NCBI RefSeq assembly: GCF_040807025.1
Contig: NC_090945.1
Location: 51,027,588 to 51,091,587 of the forward strand
Origin: Struthio camelus
Taxonomy: Eukaryota > Chordata > Aves > Struthioniformes > Struthionidae
DNA: 64,000 nt
Direction: 5' to 3'
The notes below the pieces were generated by a model that worked only from the letters and a program-made list of their open reading frames with translations, made no database searches and had not been told where the DNA came from. Below are positions 33,280 through 48,300 of the stretch, one piece after another (positions within the stretch are counted from its first letter, which is position 1; the number at the start of each line of letters is the position of its first letter). Position numbers and translations under genes: made by a program.

Positions 33280-36200
33280 CTAAAAAAGGGGGAGAAAAAG
33301 AAGAAAGACAGATTCTGTGAGTGAACGTGACTTGGTGAAGGGCTCCAAAAGACAAGATGAATACAGACACATCCACAAACTGCATAGGAGTTACCCTGTC
33401 ACTACAGCCTGAGCCTCTAGCTGCTGGCTTTGTATGTCTTTGCTCTCAGACACTTCTCTCTTTCTGAAGTCCTGTATCTTAACTTTGTTGGCTCTCCAGC
33501 ACTCAAGACACTCTGCCTACTCTCCTGATGGAAAATGAAGGCCTTGTTCTCAGTACGCTGAGGATAAAAACAGACACAGATGCCAAAAAGCTCAGAGCTT
33601 CAAATGGAAAGGTTTCCTCCATTACCAGAGAGAGCACCCTCCTGCCAATAGGCAACCCACAGAGACTTCACACCTCTCAAATAGCACCGTCTAAAACTGG
33701 TAAGGCTGCCAGGAAAACCTGTTTCACCTGATAGTGCGTCCATTGTGACGGGTGAGGTTTGCCAAGCATAGAAGAGCATCTGCTCCTTTCCCCATCACGC
33801 ATGCCACAGCAGCACGTTCTGTCGAAGAAGGGTCTTCGCTGCCTGTGCGGAGCCAGAGGACTCACTGCCTCAGCCACGACCAGCCAAGCGAGCTAGAGAA
33901 TTCCCACTCCCCCTCTCTCTTCCAGACTACACAAAGCCTTTTGGGGAGTCTCACTGAGCTTGTTTTTCATCTGCCCATGGAAGCAGGGAAAAATTACAGC
34001 CCATACAGCCCTCTGGTACAGGGCAGGGGAAGAAAAGCTGTTACAGCTGCACCAGCAGCAGGTAGCAGATGCCAAGTGCTAACCTGGCCTCTATCCACTA
34101 AAGGCCTATTTTTCTGTCCCTTGCAGAATTTCAATGATGTGACAGTCATTGAAAATGCCATTACTGGCAGTCGGCATGCAGGCTCCACCCTAACCAACAC
34201 ATGACTAACAAACCCAAGAGGGTTAGCCATGCAGCTAAACAACTGCACAACCTGCAGTTCTCCAAGGAGGAGGATTCAGAGGGGTTTTAGGGGGACGCAG
34301 CAAGAGAGGGATTGGCAAGAGGCTTTTGCAAAAACGCAGCTGAAGTGCAGGGAGCCTGAGTGCTGAAGTCCAGTCTTCAGTGAGCTTCCTCCAGCCTCTA
34401 AATACTCACGCCGATTGGCAGGTCCAGTCACCTGATGGCAGCCGCAAAAGAAAAGGCGGCTGCTGGTTTTGCAAAGGCACAGCTCAAAAAACATTCACGG
34501 GGTGCATGAGTACTTTCTCCGTGGATCCCTTTCATTCAGCAACACCCAACTGACTTCTCAGGAAAGCTTTTTGCCTCACATACCTCATTCAAATTGCATT
34601 TCTATCACACGTGTAGCCATTTCCTCCCATTGTATGAGTGCACATGCCATTTAAGGAAAACAAAAGGAGTACGCTTGCAACAAAGACAAAATACACCACC
34701 CAGCAGAGCCAATGCATAAAGGGCACACCCGTATACACACTTACATGCACATGACAAAGCCCGCTGGTTTGCTCCATATTAGTAAACTAGTTGGCGCTGC
34801 TGATAGTTTTGGTTCTCCAAAATACGCATTCTGTTTTCTCAGGTGAATTAATCTCCTTGTAGTTTTGATAGATCAGGAGGAAGCCACATAGACATCAATT
34901 CCACTAGACAATCATCCAAACGTTTGTCTCCCCTGAACCTTCCTAGCTTGTTTTTCTCCCCCAGCTATGACTAAAATCAATACTGCACTGGTAGTCGCAT
35001 TTGCAAGTGGAGAAGGGGAAAGAATAACTCAGGACATTGTTTTTGAGAATTTGCTCAGAACTGCTAACAATCCAAAAAGCACTTACCTCTGCGTTTTCTT
35101 CATCACTTGGAACGCTGTCGGTCGTTTCACTTTCTGTCAAACAAAACAGAAGTAAAAATGAAACTCATGTTATTCTATCTACAGTAGCAAAATCCAGCTA
35201 AAGAGGCCTGATCCACTTCAAGTAAGTACAATCAGAGTGAGGCCAAATAATCAGAAGACAACAGAAAAGCACAGATGCCCTGCCACAGTAACCTAAGGGC
35301 TAGGCAATGCAGCTTCACTGAACAATTAGAGTAAATTCACCTGGTTATCACAGTCAATACGGATACATCCTAGAAAAGACAGCAGTGCAGGTGGGAGAAA
35401 TGGATCTGTCTTACAGCTTGTATTTCTGGGCAGCAGGAAGATCCCCTGTCCTGTGCAGAGTCCCGCAAGCAGGAAACGCCCTCTCTCCCTTGCCCTGTCT
35501 TGGCAGCTTGAGGCCTGGCTAAATGTAAAGTTCTTTCCAAATCCATATTTTTATCTCCCTGCAAAATGAGCAACTCCACCCCAGAAGAGACAAGTGTGGT
35601 TTTGTTTCATGAACTGTTATCTCAACCTGCTGCCTCAAGGGCTTGTTGTCACTTCTTGCATTTTATGACTGTTGTTACACCTTGCTCTCATTTTGTTTTC
35701 TGTCACCCTTGCCCAGACCCCCAGCATATTTCTCAACCCTCCACGCCACTCAAGCAGATATAGATGCTGTTATCTCCTGAGTACCATAGCCCCATCACCC
35801 ACCTCTGTGCACACTGCTCACCTCCTCCACCAGAACACGCGTGCGTGCACACACACACTCCTCTTTTCCCCTGTAAAGGCCCATCCACAGCTAGCGTTCA
35901 CTGTCCCCAGCAGCCTCCCAGCTAACCTCCTACCCCATGCTTCTGCACAACACACCTCATTCCCACCTTCACAGACTCACAGAACAGTTGACGTTGGAAG
36001 GGACCTCTGGAGATCACCTAGTCCAACCCCTGTGCCCAAGCAGTGTCACTTAGAGCAGGCTGCCCAAGACTGTGTCCAGACGGCTTTTAAATATCTCCAA
36101 GGATGGAGACTCCACAACCTCTCTGGGCAACCTGCTCCAGTGCTCAGTCACCTTCACAGTAATCTTTTTTTTTCTTATATTCAGATGGAATTTCCTGTGT

Positions 36201-39200
36201 TTCAGTTTGCACCCTCTTGTCCTGTCACTGGGCACCACTTACAAGAGTCCAGCTCCATCTTCTTTACGCTCTCCCTTCAGATATTTATACATATTGATAA
36301 CATCCCTCCTGAGCCTTCTCTTCACCAGGTTAAACAGTCCCAGCTCTCTCAGCCTCTCCTCCTATGAGGGAGGCTCCAACCACTTAATTGTCTTCGTGGC
36401 CCTTCACTGACCTCGCTCCAACACGTCCATGTCTCTGTTGCATTGCGGAGCCCAGCACTGGACCCAGCACTCCAGATGTGGCCCCACTACTGCTGAGTAG
36501 AGGGGAGGGATCACCCTCCCTTGACATGCTGGCAATGCTCTCCCTAACGCAGCCCGGGATACCATTGGCCTTCTTTGCTGAGAGGGCGCATTGCTGGCTC
36601 ATGGTCGTCTTGTCCACCAGCTCAACTACCAAAGACTATTGCTTCTGAAGCCAGCACCTCCCCTATTCAGGGTCTCAGTTATAGCATGCAGTAAGTAGAG
36701 GTGCTGCCTGAAATATTACATCTAACTGTGAAGCCCTATAAAATTAACACTCTGCAGGGCTTCTCATTCACTGGCCTAGATAGAGAGAGACGTGACAAGG
36801 TGATAAAGTTGGCTAAATAAGCCAAACTATGGGGAGGCAGAGAGAAGGCAGAAAGTAATCTGTACAAAAGGAGAAATGGCCCTGGAGATAGAATCAACAG
36901 AAGGAATCCACAGAGAGACAAGAAGCAGATATTTCTTGACATGAAGAAACATGTGGCAACAAAAAAGGGTGATGCAGATGAAAAGGAATCCATCCTTGAT
37001 GTTTATACATAATAAAATGCTGAGCAAGAGATAGCACTATAGTTAGCAAAGACAGGGAAGCTGGCCACTTGGGTATGGAAAGTTAGAGAGGTTATTTGAA
37101 TCACTGTCAAACACAAGATGAGGTTGACAAGAACAGCCTAGGCACTAAAAAATTGGATGTTAAAGACGTTAGTGGAAATATGAGGAAACTCATAAGGGCC
37201 ACTCATACCGTTTGCCCGAGCAACCTCAGAAAGGAATGAGAGGTGTTTTTGAAATAAAACAGATTTATGTAGGACAGCTGATACCTCAGGCTCCTTTTTT
37301 GTTTCAGAAGAGCTAAACTAACTGTTCCTGCACAGCTGTTACGGTCAAACTCTTTCCTTCCATTCAGCAATAGCACCTGACAAGAGTAAGCAATTCTGCC
37401 CAGCAAACACATGAACACAGAGTCAGGGCTCCTGTGGTTCTCCTATTTGGATTTGCACGGAGCAAGATAAAACCAGAAGCAGTCACAAGTCACAAATTTC
37501 AGGCTTCCACCAAACTGTGCAGACCCCTATCCTCACTCCTATCCTGAAAGTCAAATGCAGACTTTAAAAAGAAGTTTATAGACCAATTCAGGTGGGAAGG
37601 GAACTCTGGAGGTCTCTAGTACAACCTCCTGCTTGAAGCAGGGCCAGCTGTAAGATCAGACCAGGTTTCTCAGGGCCTTATCCAGTCCGGTCCTGCAAAC
37701 CTCAGAGAATGGGGACAGCACAACCTCTCTGGGCAACTTGTTCCACTGCCTGACTATCCTCATGGTGAAAAAGTTTTTCCTTTCATCCTGTTAGACCCTT
37801 TCTTGTTTCAGTTTATGCCTGTTGTTTCTCATACTCTCATTGTGCACCACTGTGAAGAGCCTGTCTGTCTTCTTAACAACATCCCTGTATGTTTGGGCAG
37901 GCTGCTGTTGGGTCCCCCCAAAGCCATCTCTCCTCCCAGCCCACCATCCTCACGGCCCTCTCCTGAACTTGCTCCAGTTTGTTGATGTCTTTCTCGTACT
38001 ACGGGGCCCAAAACTGCATGCAGTGCTCTAGATGTGGTCTAACAAGCGTTGAGTAGCAGGGGATAACAGCTTCCCTCAACCTACTGGTTGTGATCCTGCT
38101 AATATAGCCCAGCAGGCTGTTGGTCTTTGCTGCCAGGGTGCACTGCTGGCTCGCCTTCTGCTCGCCGCCCACCAGGACTCCCAGAGCCTTTTCTGCAGAG
38201 CTGCTCGCTAGACAGTCAGCCCCAGCCTGTAACACTGCATGGGGCTCTCCCTTTCCAGGCCTAGGCCTTTGCAATTGTCCGTGATGAATTTCATAATGCT
38301 CCTGCTGGCCCATTCCTGCAGCCTCCTCAGGCCCCTCTGGATGGCAGCTCTGCCCTTGAGCGTATCAACTAGTGCCTCTAATTTCATGTCAACTGCAAAT
38401 TTCATAAGCATGCACTCCACCACCTCCTCCAGTCATTAATAAAGATATTAAACAGGACATGTCCCAGGACAGATCCTTTGCGGTACTCCACTTCTTACTG
38501 GCCTCCAGCTAGAGTTACCAGGAACCTCAGGAACTGCCTTGAAATGCGTTCAAAGGCATGTCAGTGGCATAAAATCATCTTTATTCTATCCCAGTTATGG
38601 GTTAGCAGCTCCTGACATATGTTAGGTCAGCTGAAGGCCAGTAAGATAATCAGACAACATCAAGGGATAACAGAAGTACTTCAGTCATGTTTCATTTTCT
38701 CTATGCTAGTTTGTTGCACTGACTGTAGCAGAGGGAGCCCAGGACTTGTGCATGTCAGGGTGTTTCTCCTGTCACCAGATCACCCCCCTTTATTGTTACA
38801 GCCCAAGCAACAACTACCCTGACTCCCGGACCTAGGTACTGACTTTTGTTTGCATTTCAAGTACTTAGATCCTTTAGCTGAGGTTAAAAGCACTGTTGCT
38901 CTGTTTACATATACAGGAAAAATTTTGCAAGAAGCATTTGGAAAAAGAACAAATGTTACAAAGGACTCATCTCCCACTGCTAATTCGTTAAAACACCCCC
39001 TACCCCACCCCGCCTTACTCTGCAAATCCTTCTAAATGCTCTGGCCATTGCAGACTAAACACATGGGAAAGCATGATCATACATCAACATCTGTCAGACT
39101 AACACTGGAGGCAATTCAAAAGAACATCATACTACTCCCCCTGGCCCAAAGATAAAAATTCTTATATACATATTTTATAAAAACGTGTCTGGAAGTAATT

Positions 39201-39335
39201 TGAGCCTAATGATTCAAAGGCAAAACCATGTGTAAAATAATAAATCACACAAGGAACAATTTAATATTCAAGTTTGCCTAAAAAGATGACATTTCAGTTT
39301 CTATCTCAGTCTCCCGAGGCTTGCAAGTTAGCAAC

Positions 39336-39370
<35 letters not shown>

Positions 39371-42300
39371 AGGACAGGTTGGATCTGAAACGTTTTCTAC
39401 TTTCAAATGTGTTTTTGCCTTGTTTCCTATGGAAATAAGACTTTTACGATTGCAGGGGCTCTATATGGTGTGCTCGTGTGTGCATTTGTGTCCGTTCTCC
39501 CCTAACAGTTTATGAACACATTGTCAAACCTGGACGAGGGTAAGTGCCAAAAACTCTAACTTCCTACCAGTTCTGTGAAAATAAGGCAGTAGATAAAGAA
39601 GAGAACCCATTAGTACCCTGACTTGGGGAAAGGCTTGTTATCTATCTGAATTCTCTGATCTCTAAAAAGAGGTGAGGAGACAGGCATTAGAAGCCAGACT
39701 TCCACAGCTCTGCTGCTCATGGGACCACTTGTTATCAGTCACTACATGGCTGTTCTAGTCTGCAAACTATTTGTAACAGACAGATTCACTCCTCCAGAGC
39801 CCTCAGGGGATGATCTTTAATAACTCAGGGTTCAAGGGAGACACAACATATTTGCAGCATATCATTTGTACCATCAAAAATGCCCCTTCAATAAAAGATG
39901 CAAAGACCTCTCTACACTATATCTAAAAAGATTTCTTTTCCATTAGTCACAGGCTAAAAACTGCAGCATATGTTTCCATCTTCAGATCAAGTACTGCTGA
40001 GTCGTTTCCCAGAGTAAAACGGAGAAAGAGGACTATGAGTTTTCAAGTTTCACTAAAAATAAGAAAAGTAGCAGAACAGACGTTTCCGAATCTTTGTCAG
40101 CTACCCTGGAATATCCCCCTTTTCCCCTGTGGTGACCTCTGCCTCCTGGCTTGGCAAGCGTCTTCCAAACGTTTCCCAGAAACTGTGAAAAGAAAAACAG
40201 GATGCTTACCTGCGTAGGATGAAACCGGGGAGATCTGTAGGGGGTAGAGCTGGCTCATGCTGAGGGGCTGTTCATCACTTTCTGTTGTCACCTCTACTAC
40301 CTGGCAAACATCAGGAGGATTGGCAACTATCACCTGCTCCTCACTGCTGCCATCAAGGTGCGGCTGTCCTACAACTTGGGGTTAGAAGAAAAAAAAAAAA
40401 TGTATTACTCATAATGCCTTGACCCTACTGAACCTCTGGATTGTTTATCCTTGAGGACTGGTTGGTATTTGAGTAACCTGGAGCCTTTAATTCAGTCTCA
40501 GCACTTTCTTCCACAGCCATCTGCTTTCGGTAGGACTTCTAAAGGAAACTTGTGTGATTTATTTGGTTTCTATCACCTTCAAAGAAATTTCCTTTCCACT
40601 TGTGACCACTGGAAATGCCAAACTCTCCCCTGGCTCTCCTGGGAAACATGTCCTTTGAGCTCTCCCATGACACACCAGCTGTCCAGATGCTTTCATAAGG
40701 AAGCTCACAGCCATGCTCCTCCTTCACCCTCCTTCACTCCTTCCTCCTTGACCCTGCTTGAGCAGGGAGGTTGGACTAGATGATCTCCAGAGGTCCCTTC
40801 CAACCTAAACGATTCTGTGATTCACCCAGAAATGGGGTCTCGCCAGGACATACAGACCTTGGCGAACGCCAGGCTGACCAGAACATCACTTGCTAGGACT
40901 AGTGAGGCTTTGAACTAGTGGCTGCAAATTTCCCCTCCAAATCTCAGAGAGTGTCACCACCCAGCAAGCTGCCAACGCCCCATGGACTCTAGGTGCTCTG
41001 ATGTGAATTCGGCACCATAAGAGCAAATGGGTCAGAACTAGCATGCAAACAACTGGCCACGTAATACCTGGTGGAAATCTGATTTACATATGGCATGAAT
41101 CTGTCAAGAATGATCCTCCAAACAGATGCTTGTTGTCACAAATCCTTGCACTGCCAGTGATGGCATGTAGAAAAATATGGTCGTACCTGTAGTCCATAAT
41201 ACCCATGGTCTGTGACTGAAAGCTAAGGTCTGGTTAGTTATTAACAGAGGATTTTCCTATTCCCCCAGGCACATGATGTTTAAGACCAAATTAACATTAT
41301 TTATTTCAATGAAAGGAAGGCAGCATGGGTGCTTGGCAAGCGTCCCAAAACGCTTTCCAGACATTAATCGTGCCACACAACAACCTTCTGAAACAGTGGA
41401 ATAACCTGAGGTACCAGTAGGTTAATGGACAAAGCAAAACTATGTTGAAAGCCAGAACCTCAGATCTCTAAAGCTGCTTGAGACAATTTCCTCTGTGTTG
41501 TACAGCTCCCTTTTTTTTTTTTTTTTTTTTACCCCAGCAGTATGAACACATGACAACTGCATTAATCCAGCGCTGAGCTGACAGTCACTAACTAAACAGG
41601 AACAGCACATAGGCATGGTGCCATCTCACAGGATGACTAACCAGAACACAAAACTATCCAAGAGAAAAGGAAGAACTATAGCTATTCTTTCACTGGAACA
41701 CAGGAGCAATCTTCACACAGGTAAATTCCTGCCAATTTCAACCAAAGTTCAGAAAGATTTTGTACTAAAGAAACTGCTTCAGATGTATTTGCATGTTGTG
41801 AACTGCTGCTAGTCTTAAAAGCACTATACAATAATGCATGCGGTGGCCTATCCTAAGTTTTACATAGGACCTATGTAAGTTTTATATAGGATCTTATGTC
41901 CATCCCACTTGGTAATATGATTCTGGAAGCGACCAATATTGGATGTTTCAAAGGACAGGATAGTTAATTCACCAAGCTACATAGTACTGAGTCAGTAGAA
42001 ATTCAGACAGAATATTATTTCTGGGCCCATGACGTAGGAAAACATAGGCAATGAAACACAGCAGCTCTTGACATTCTTCTGTTAAGTGATCTAATTATTC
42101 TGATTATTAATAAAGAGATTTAAAGAAAAGCAGAAGATAAAATCTTTTCCTGCATGAACTAAGATACGTGTACATGAATACACATGCATATGTACACAAA
42201 CCATTCTGCCTTGTTATCTTGAGACTAGGCTAGAACAAAACTTCTTGAAAAAGAAAGTAGCAGGTTTTTCTCCCAGGGAAAAGCTGTGTTTCATTTTGCT

Positions 42301-45300
42301 TTGTAAAGTGCTGAGTAACTACTGGGAACTACCCCAAACCTGGATGTGTATCTCATGAGGCAACTCCAACAAATAGACTGCTGAGTACCTAATTTTTTTT
42401 TTTTTTAAAAAAGAAGTCTAATCACTACAATTACTACCATTTTGCTCTAGGCATTTCATCTTCACTGTAACCAACCGTTTCCTGGCTCTGAGACGATCTG
42501 CTTTTTATTGAGCGGAGGAGGAAACACTGCTTCCCACCTCTCTAACGCTGTTCATTTTTATCAGGGAGAAATCAGAATTGTGCCACACCGTCATGGTAAG
42601 AGCAGGCCATCTTTTTACCTTTCTCCTCGATACCTGAAGAATTCCTACCCACCCCAAGAGATAACCTCAGTGCAGCAAAAAATATTCCTCACTTGGGAAA
42701 AACGCAACTGCTTTTCCTTGAGATGTACTATGGCAGAAAACATCGCAGGTGCTGTTTCTGTTCTTCCTCCTTCCGGCTGACTTTCCTCATTTCTGCAGAG
42801 TTAATCTAGTTTGCCTTTTTTCCCCCGGCTTATATTAAAAACCTGCTCGGAGTGCTAAATAAGGATTTCTCTCTTCAGTTGGGATAAGCAGCACACTTCA
42901 TAAGCTATTAATTACGCAACAGAGGATCACAATTACACACCCAATCCTTGTCGTTCTGCTCCAGAAAGTGGATTTGGAGCCTATCCACAGGGCAAAGGGA
43001 GAAGAAGCTAGCCAGAGATTTCCCCTGCGAGTCCAAGGGAAAATGAAATCCTGTAACGTGCAAATTCAGCTCTGCTCCTCTGAAGACGTTGCTTGGATTT
43101 CATGGTAAACCTCTGACTGCTCTCGTATGTTGATGTTGCTGTTACGGGTCCTGTCCTGTAAATTACTGAGATGCATTCATCTCATAATAACATTAAACAG
43201 GAGTTCAGGATATGCTCTCCTGCAGAAAACCAAGCTGTCTGCAGCAAAATGACTCTCAACTGATGTCAGTGGATTTTGGATAACATCAGATATGTTCTAA
43301 AGACTGTTTTAACTGATCCCTGTTTGACTTTAAGGCAGTAAAATAAAGCAACAGTGTATGAAGCTTCTTCCCTAGGGCTGTGTGTCAGCCTTGGGGCATT
43401 TCAGATTTAGTTTTAAGTTAGTCAGGAAATAAACCACACTATTCCTTCAAGTTATAAAACCCTCTTTAACAGTAGGAGCAAAAACCATGTCCTAATATTC
43501 TCAGGAAAGCAAGGGCTGGTTAAATAAATTGCCATAAAGAGAGGAAAAGTACTCAAACTCCTCAACCATAAAAATACTCGAGGGGAATGACTTTACACAG
43601 AGGCCTGTGACCTAAGAAGTGGACATCAAAAACAGTCACTGCACATAATATCTACCATCTCTGCAAACATAAGATTAACATAGTTTTCAAACACCTCCTC
43701 TGTATGCAGAAAAGTGGAATTCTAGAGAAAGTAGTATATGGGTCACATTTCTAGGAGCCCTCACTGCATTGACAACCTTAGCCAAAAAAAAAAAAAAAGA
43801 GCTGTCAAAAACAGCCCAATTATTCTACCAAGAACCAATTATTCACGCTCCGAGATGACAGCTAATTCCTAGCGTACCAGTTTCTAAATACAGTCTTCAC
43901 TGATCTCTGCTGTTAGCTCTGTGATGTTAAGAACTAACTCTGCTACTGAGGTACCAGTACAAAGAACTAAGTTCCTCCATTTCATATAAACATTTAAAAT
44001 CACAAATAAAATGGCACCCTACACACAGCTCTTCTTGGAGCAATGGGAAACAGCGATCTAACTCCAGCGTAACTCCTGTGCGATGCCAGCTAAAATCCCC
44101 TCTGAGCTAAGCAGCACTCTGTGGAGCAAGTTAACGCCAGGAAAAGCCACCTGAAAAGGCTGGCAAGGCCCTGGCTCTCGGGGGAAGCACCGTGCCGCAG
44201 CAGCGCCGCTCACCACCTCTGCGAGGCCATGGGGCTGGCTTGCAACCAGCACCTCGTATGGGCTGGGCTAGCAAAAAAAGCGTGGCCATGATTATAACCG
44301 TGTTGTTCCTTAAAAGGCAAAACGCTGCTGGAAAGGTCAGTTTGGCACAGTCAAAAGGGTCATTCTGATACCACCTACTTCGGGAAATTGTGTTTTAAGT
44401 CACCTGTATGCTTAGCACATATGAAAAGCATAGGAGTACTTACCTACAATGTTCACTGTACTGTCAACTTCATTTTTTATACTGGAGGACAGGAAATAGT
44501 CAGAAGTGACATCATTTAGCCCATTAATCCCAAAAGATGATTCAACTGGCTCTTGCTAGAATGAAAACAGTACAGTTGGGTCAGGTTTGATTTATTTTAG
44601 GAGCCTGGACTCAATTCATCTCTCTGCTCTGAGATGATAATAAATCAAATCACTTCTGCCTGACACACACACCCTGCTCCCTGTTAAACATAGTACTAAA
44701 ACGAACATTTTGGTTCTCTGAGAAGAAGCCACAGTTTATTCCATTTCCAAATCTTCCCCTCTGAAACTAAAGTCATTTTTAATTCTCAGATTTAGAGTGA
44801 GCCTTCAGAGAGCAAGAAATTAGTGTGCTATTTACTACAAGAGATTAACATTTGGAACAAACAAGGAAGAAACATTGCTTTAAAACAGCGTTCTAGTTAA
44901 TATTCATCCTCTTTCCCTTCCAAACATGCTGCGTCTCTCAGCGCTCCCTGAAAGGAAGCCTTAGCTTCTGTACAGTAATTACTAAATTCTAGCCTTAATT
45001 TTTCTCTGCAGCAAGCCTGAAAGCAAACCAAAGTGTTTACACTAAATACAGCCTTTTAGATCACATCATAAACATTACCATAGGGCAACAGTGTCGGGAA
45101 AACATCACCTGTTCTACATACACTGAGCTGTCCACAGGATGCATTTCTATGCATCTGTTACATTCGGACGGAGATCTAAGAAACTCCCTTCAGAATACAC
45201 AGCAAAAGTTCTAATTCCATAATTTCAGGACTTCTTTAAAAGACTATGAACATTTTTAAAGGATTAACTACAAATTTCCAGCCTCTTCCCCTTTATTGGC

Positions 45301-48300
45301 TCCCTGACAAGGACTATCAGGTACAAAGTCTAAAGTCTTCTGCTCTTATTCTGGGCCAATAACGCCAACGTCGAAAGCGAAGTCCTGCATCGCTGTTGAC
45401 CTAGAGATATCTGCAGAGAGGGGCAGAACTGCCAGTCTGATCTGATGGCGTGTTGTGCCCATTTTCACCAGTCTAAAATACTTCAGCAAGCGTAGGGCAA
45501 AGGCAAGCCTCAAGTCTTGTGATGCCAGTCCTTCACTGTACTAACCCTATAAACCTTTCTCATGGGGACAAAAGCTGTAGGGACAGTGTGACAGTTGTTT
45601 TCTGGATGCCACACACTGCAATTGCAACCAATTCAAGAAGAGCTGTCACTTTGTCACAAGTCAGTTCCTCTCCAGCCATTAAAAGCAAGGCTAAAATACA
45701 CATGCCCTGTTCCAGGGCCCCTTTGCAAATCAGAAGAGCGCAAAGGAGCTTCAGCATAATGGCAGTCAGGTCTCTGATAAGCCACATTGGTTGTGTTAAC
45801 CCACAAGTCAAAGAGTTCAGGTATCCAATACAAAGCTGGAAAAGATAAAATTAGCTCCCACTGATTCATCACGGATCACAGACTGCAGAGACAGATTAGG
45901 GGCCCTGAGCCTCCAGTGTTGCGCAATGCCCCTGAAAACCCTTGGCCAACGCAGCAGCCCCCGTGGGAACGCTGCAGGCAGAGTAACTTGCTCAGTTTTA
46001 CTAAGGCCTAGTTATAAAACAGGCTATTTTGGTAGCCCCTTTAGAGCTGCAGAAACAAAAACATATCTTAGAACTCAGGTGATGGTGCTAGATCCACAAA
46101 GGGACTTGGACACTGCCACAGTCAGTGTTAAATCACCTAACTTTGCTGTGACCAAATGCCTGATGGAAGCCTAAGCTAAATGCATGGGGAAAGGTGCCAC
46201 TTAACTTAAAAAAGGTCTGAATGGGGAGCTGCATGCACAGTCAGCAGGCAGCATCTTGGACAAGGCGGAACTTAAGCCTCATGCAGGCAGCTCAGCTCTT
46301 AACTTTGTTTCAAAGGAACATATATTCTATATTTATCTGAGCTACTCAAACACTTATGGCCTCTTCCCATTGCTAAGTACTCATGCTCCAACAGAAAGGC
46401 CCCATCTGACCAATAGTCGAATGGCTAGGACACTTTTATGCAAAGTGGGAGACACTTATCTGCAAGGTGGACTGCCCTTGTCTAATGTGGGACAGGGATT
46501 TGGTACAGTCCAGGTCTCTCCTCCGCAGAGGGGATGAGCAGGGAAGTGCCCTGACTGAGCATCCTGCTCAAGCCCAGCATCATCACTCCGCTCAGCGAGG
46601 TCTGGTAGCATTGTTCACCCCATCAGCAGTCGCATTAGGGCGTTAGGTGCCCACGGAGTCTGGCAGCAGCTACACAACGGAGCTTAACGTTAGACACTGT
46701 TATGCTAGTCCCTTTGTAGATCTGCCCTCTGATACTTCGCTTCTCCCTCTGTTCATGCTACCCCCTCAGAATTTAACAGGCAGAACATGGAGCAGCCTCC
46801 CACTCATCTTCACTGAACAGAGCTTTTCAACATAACTGCAAAGCTTTCAATAAAAACCAGAGAACTCGGATCTCAGGAATCCACATCACCAAGCAAAGAA
46901 AGTATAAGTAGGTTTCAATGCTCAAAAATGGATATTTGCATTATATCAGTCATCCATCAGCTTTCCTCACTATTATTGCCTTCAATATTCAATAGTATAG
47001 CTAACAGTGGCTGAGCATGGAACAAGTATCTATTTTAAAATCTAATGCATATTTGGAAGTCAGCTCATGTATACATTTGTCAGAATAATGGATAACAGTC
47101 AAGAATACTGCTGGGACCCAGCTCAAAACCTACAAGATCTAACTGGTCATAACATAATTAGCAGTTGGCATATGCACCTAGGTTACCACTCACCAGTATA
47201 CATATGTACTAGAAGCACAGCCAGGTCAGTTTACGGCTGCCACAAAGCTTCTGTGCAGTTCAGGGCAGTCGAGCTATAGGAAGGTGCTCCCAAAAGCTGA
47301 GAGCATCTCCCTGCAGACACCTATTTCCAGGTATAATGCCACGAGTAATAGTCTCCCAGACATCATTGGAACTCCCTCGGCAATGAATACTTGTGAGACT
47401 AATCTTAATGAAGTGGACAGGATTGTTCAAGCACCTCTACGGCTTCTCACGTATTTAATATTTTTACTAAAAGAAAGATTATGAAGGAGGGGAACAGCAA
47501 TGTGCTGCTGCCAGCTTTAAAAGGCATCTGCTGCCCTGCTCTGACAGAGTGTAGTAGCTCCCCCGAATGCAGGTTATGATCAGAGTCAGATTATAACAAA
47601 CAAATGTGGCGACAAAATCAAAATATCATGGTTAAAACGTGGTTCCTTAAAGACAACTTAAAATTACAGACCAATAAAGCAGTATTCTGGCATGTAATTA
47701 CACAAGTCACGATTGCCAGAAGAGCTTCTTCCTTCCAAATCCAATTTTAATAAAGGAGTTTTTTCAAAAATGCCTCAGCACTCATCTGGCCTAGACTACC
47801 TGCTGGCCACTGCACTCAGTGCTGCCTTCATGGACTGCATCGCACAGACATGAGAATGACAGTCCTTGACAAGCAAGTATCAGAGGACTGAGCTGCTGTT
47901 CTGTTATAGACACTACTACACGCTACTACAGGCTGTGGGTTCAGAAATCCAATCCCAGATTTCAGCAGAAGACCCAAGAACACAGACTTTATCAAAACTT
48001 GAAAGTCCGAAAGTTTTGCAATTTATTTTTTGAAAGAGTTGAAGCAGGTCCCAGTCCTGCCACTATTCAAGATTGACCGTCTCAAAAAGGCCCTCATCAG
48101 AACTGCTAAAGCTAGGAAATGCCATGCTCTGTAGGAAGTACAAATGTGAGTTTGGGTCCATGCCTGAATAAGCAGAGATCGCAGATACTGAGCAATGACA
48201 TTTACAACTGAGTTATTCTAACTTAGAAAATATGAGCAGAACATGCAGCCCTCATAGAACTTCCCCCCTTGCCTAAATGAAAATGAATTTCCAACACACT

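Larger units (their letters stand above)
35134..40209 (-). other. IRF2: IRF2 intron 7
   Basis: 5076-bp intron, donor GTAAGC, acceptor CCCAAG. It contains two large minus-oriented CR1 copies and an A27 run. About 36650-37580 and 38520-39340 hold no recognised element. Confidence 0.85.
40375..44443 (-). other. IRF2: IRF2 intron 6
   Basis: 4069-bp intron, donor GTAAGT. It contains a small CR1 tail at 40745-40822, a T20 run at 41511-41530 and an A-rich run near 43783-43799. Nothing else recognised. Confidence 0.85.

Noticed and set aside
35672-36367. 231-aa plus-strand open frame
   Set aside because: Its right half is the reverse complement of a CR1 LINE and the left half is low-complexity, so it is not a gene.
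40369-40374. Alternative acceptor TTGTAG for IRF2 exon 7
   Set aside because: It would shorten the protein by two valines. The upstream acceptor CCCAAG keeps the frame and matches the mammalian protein.
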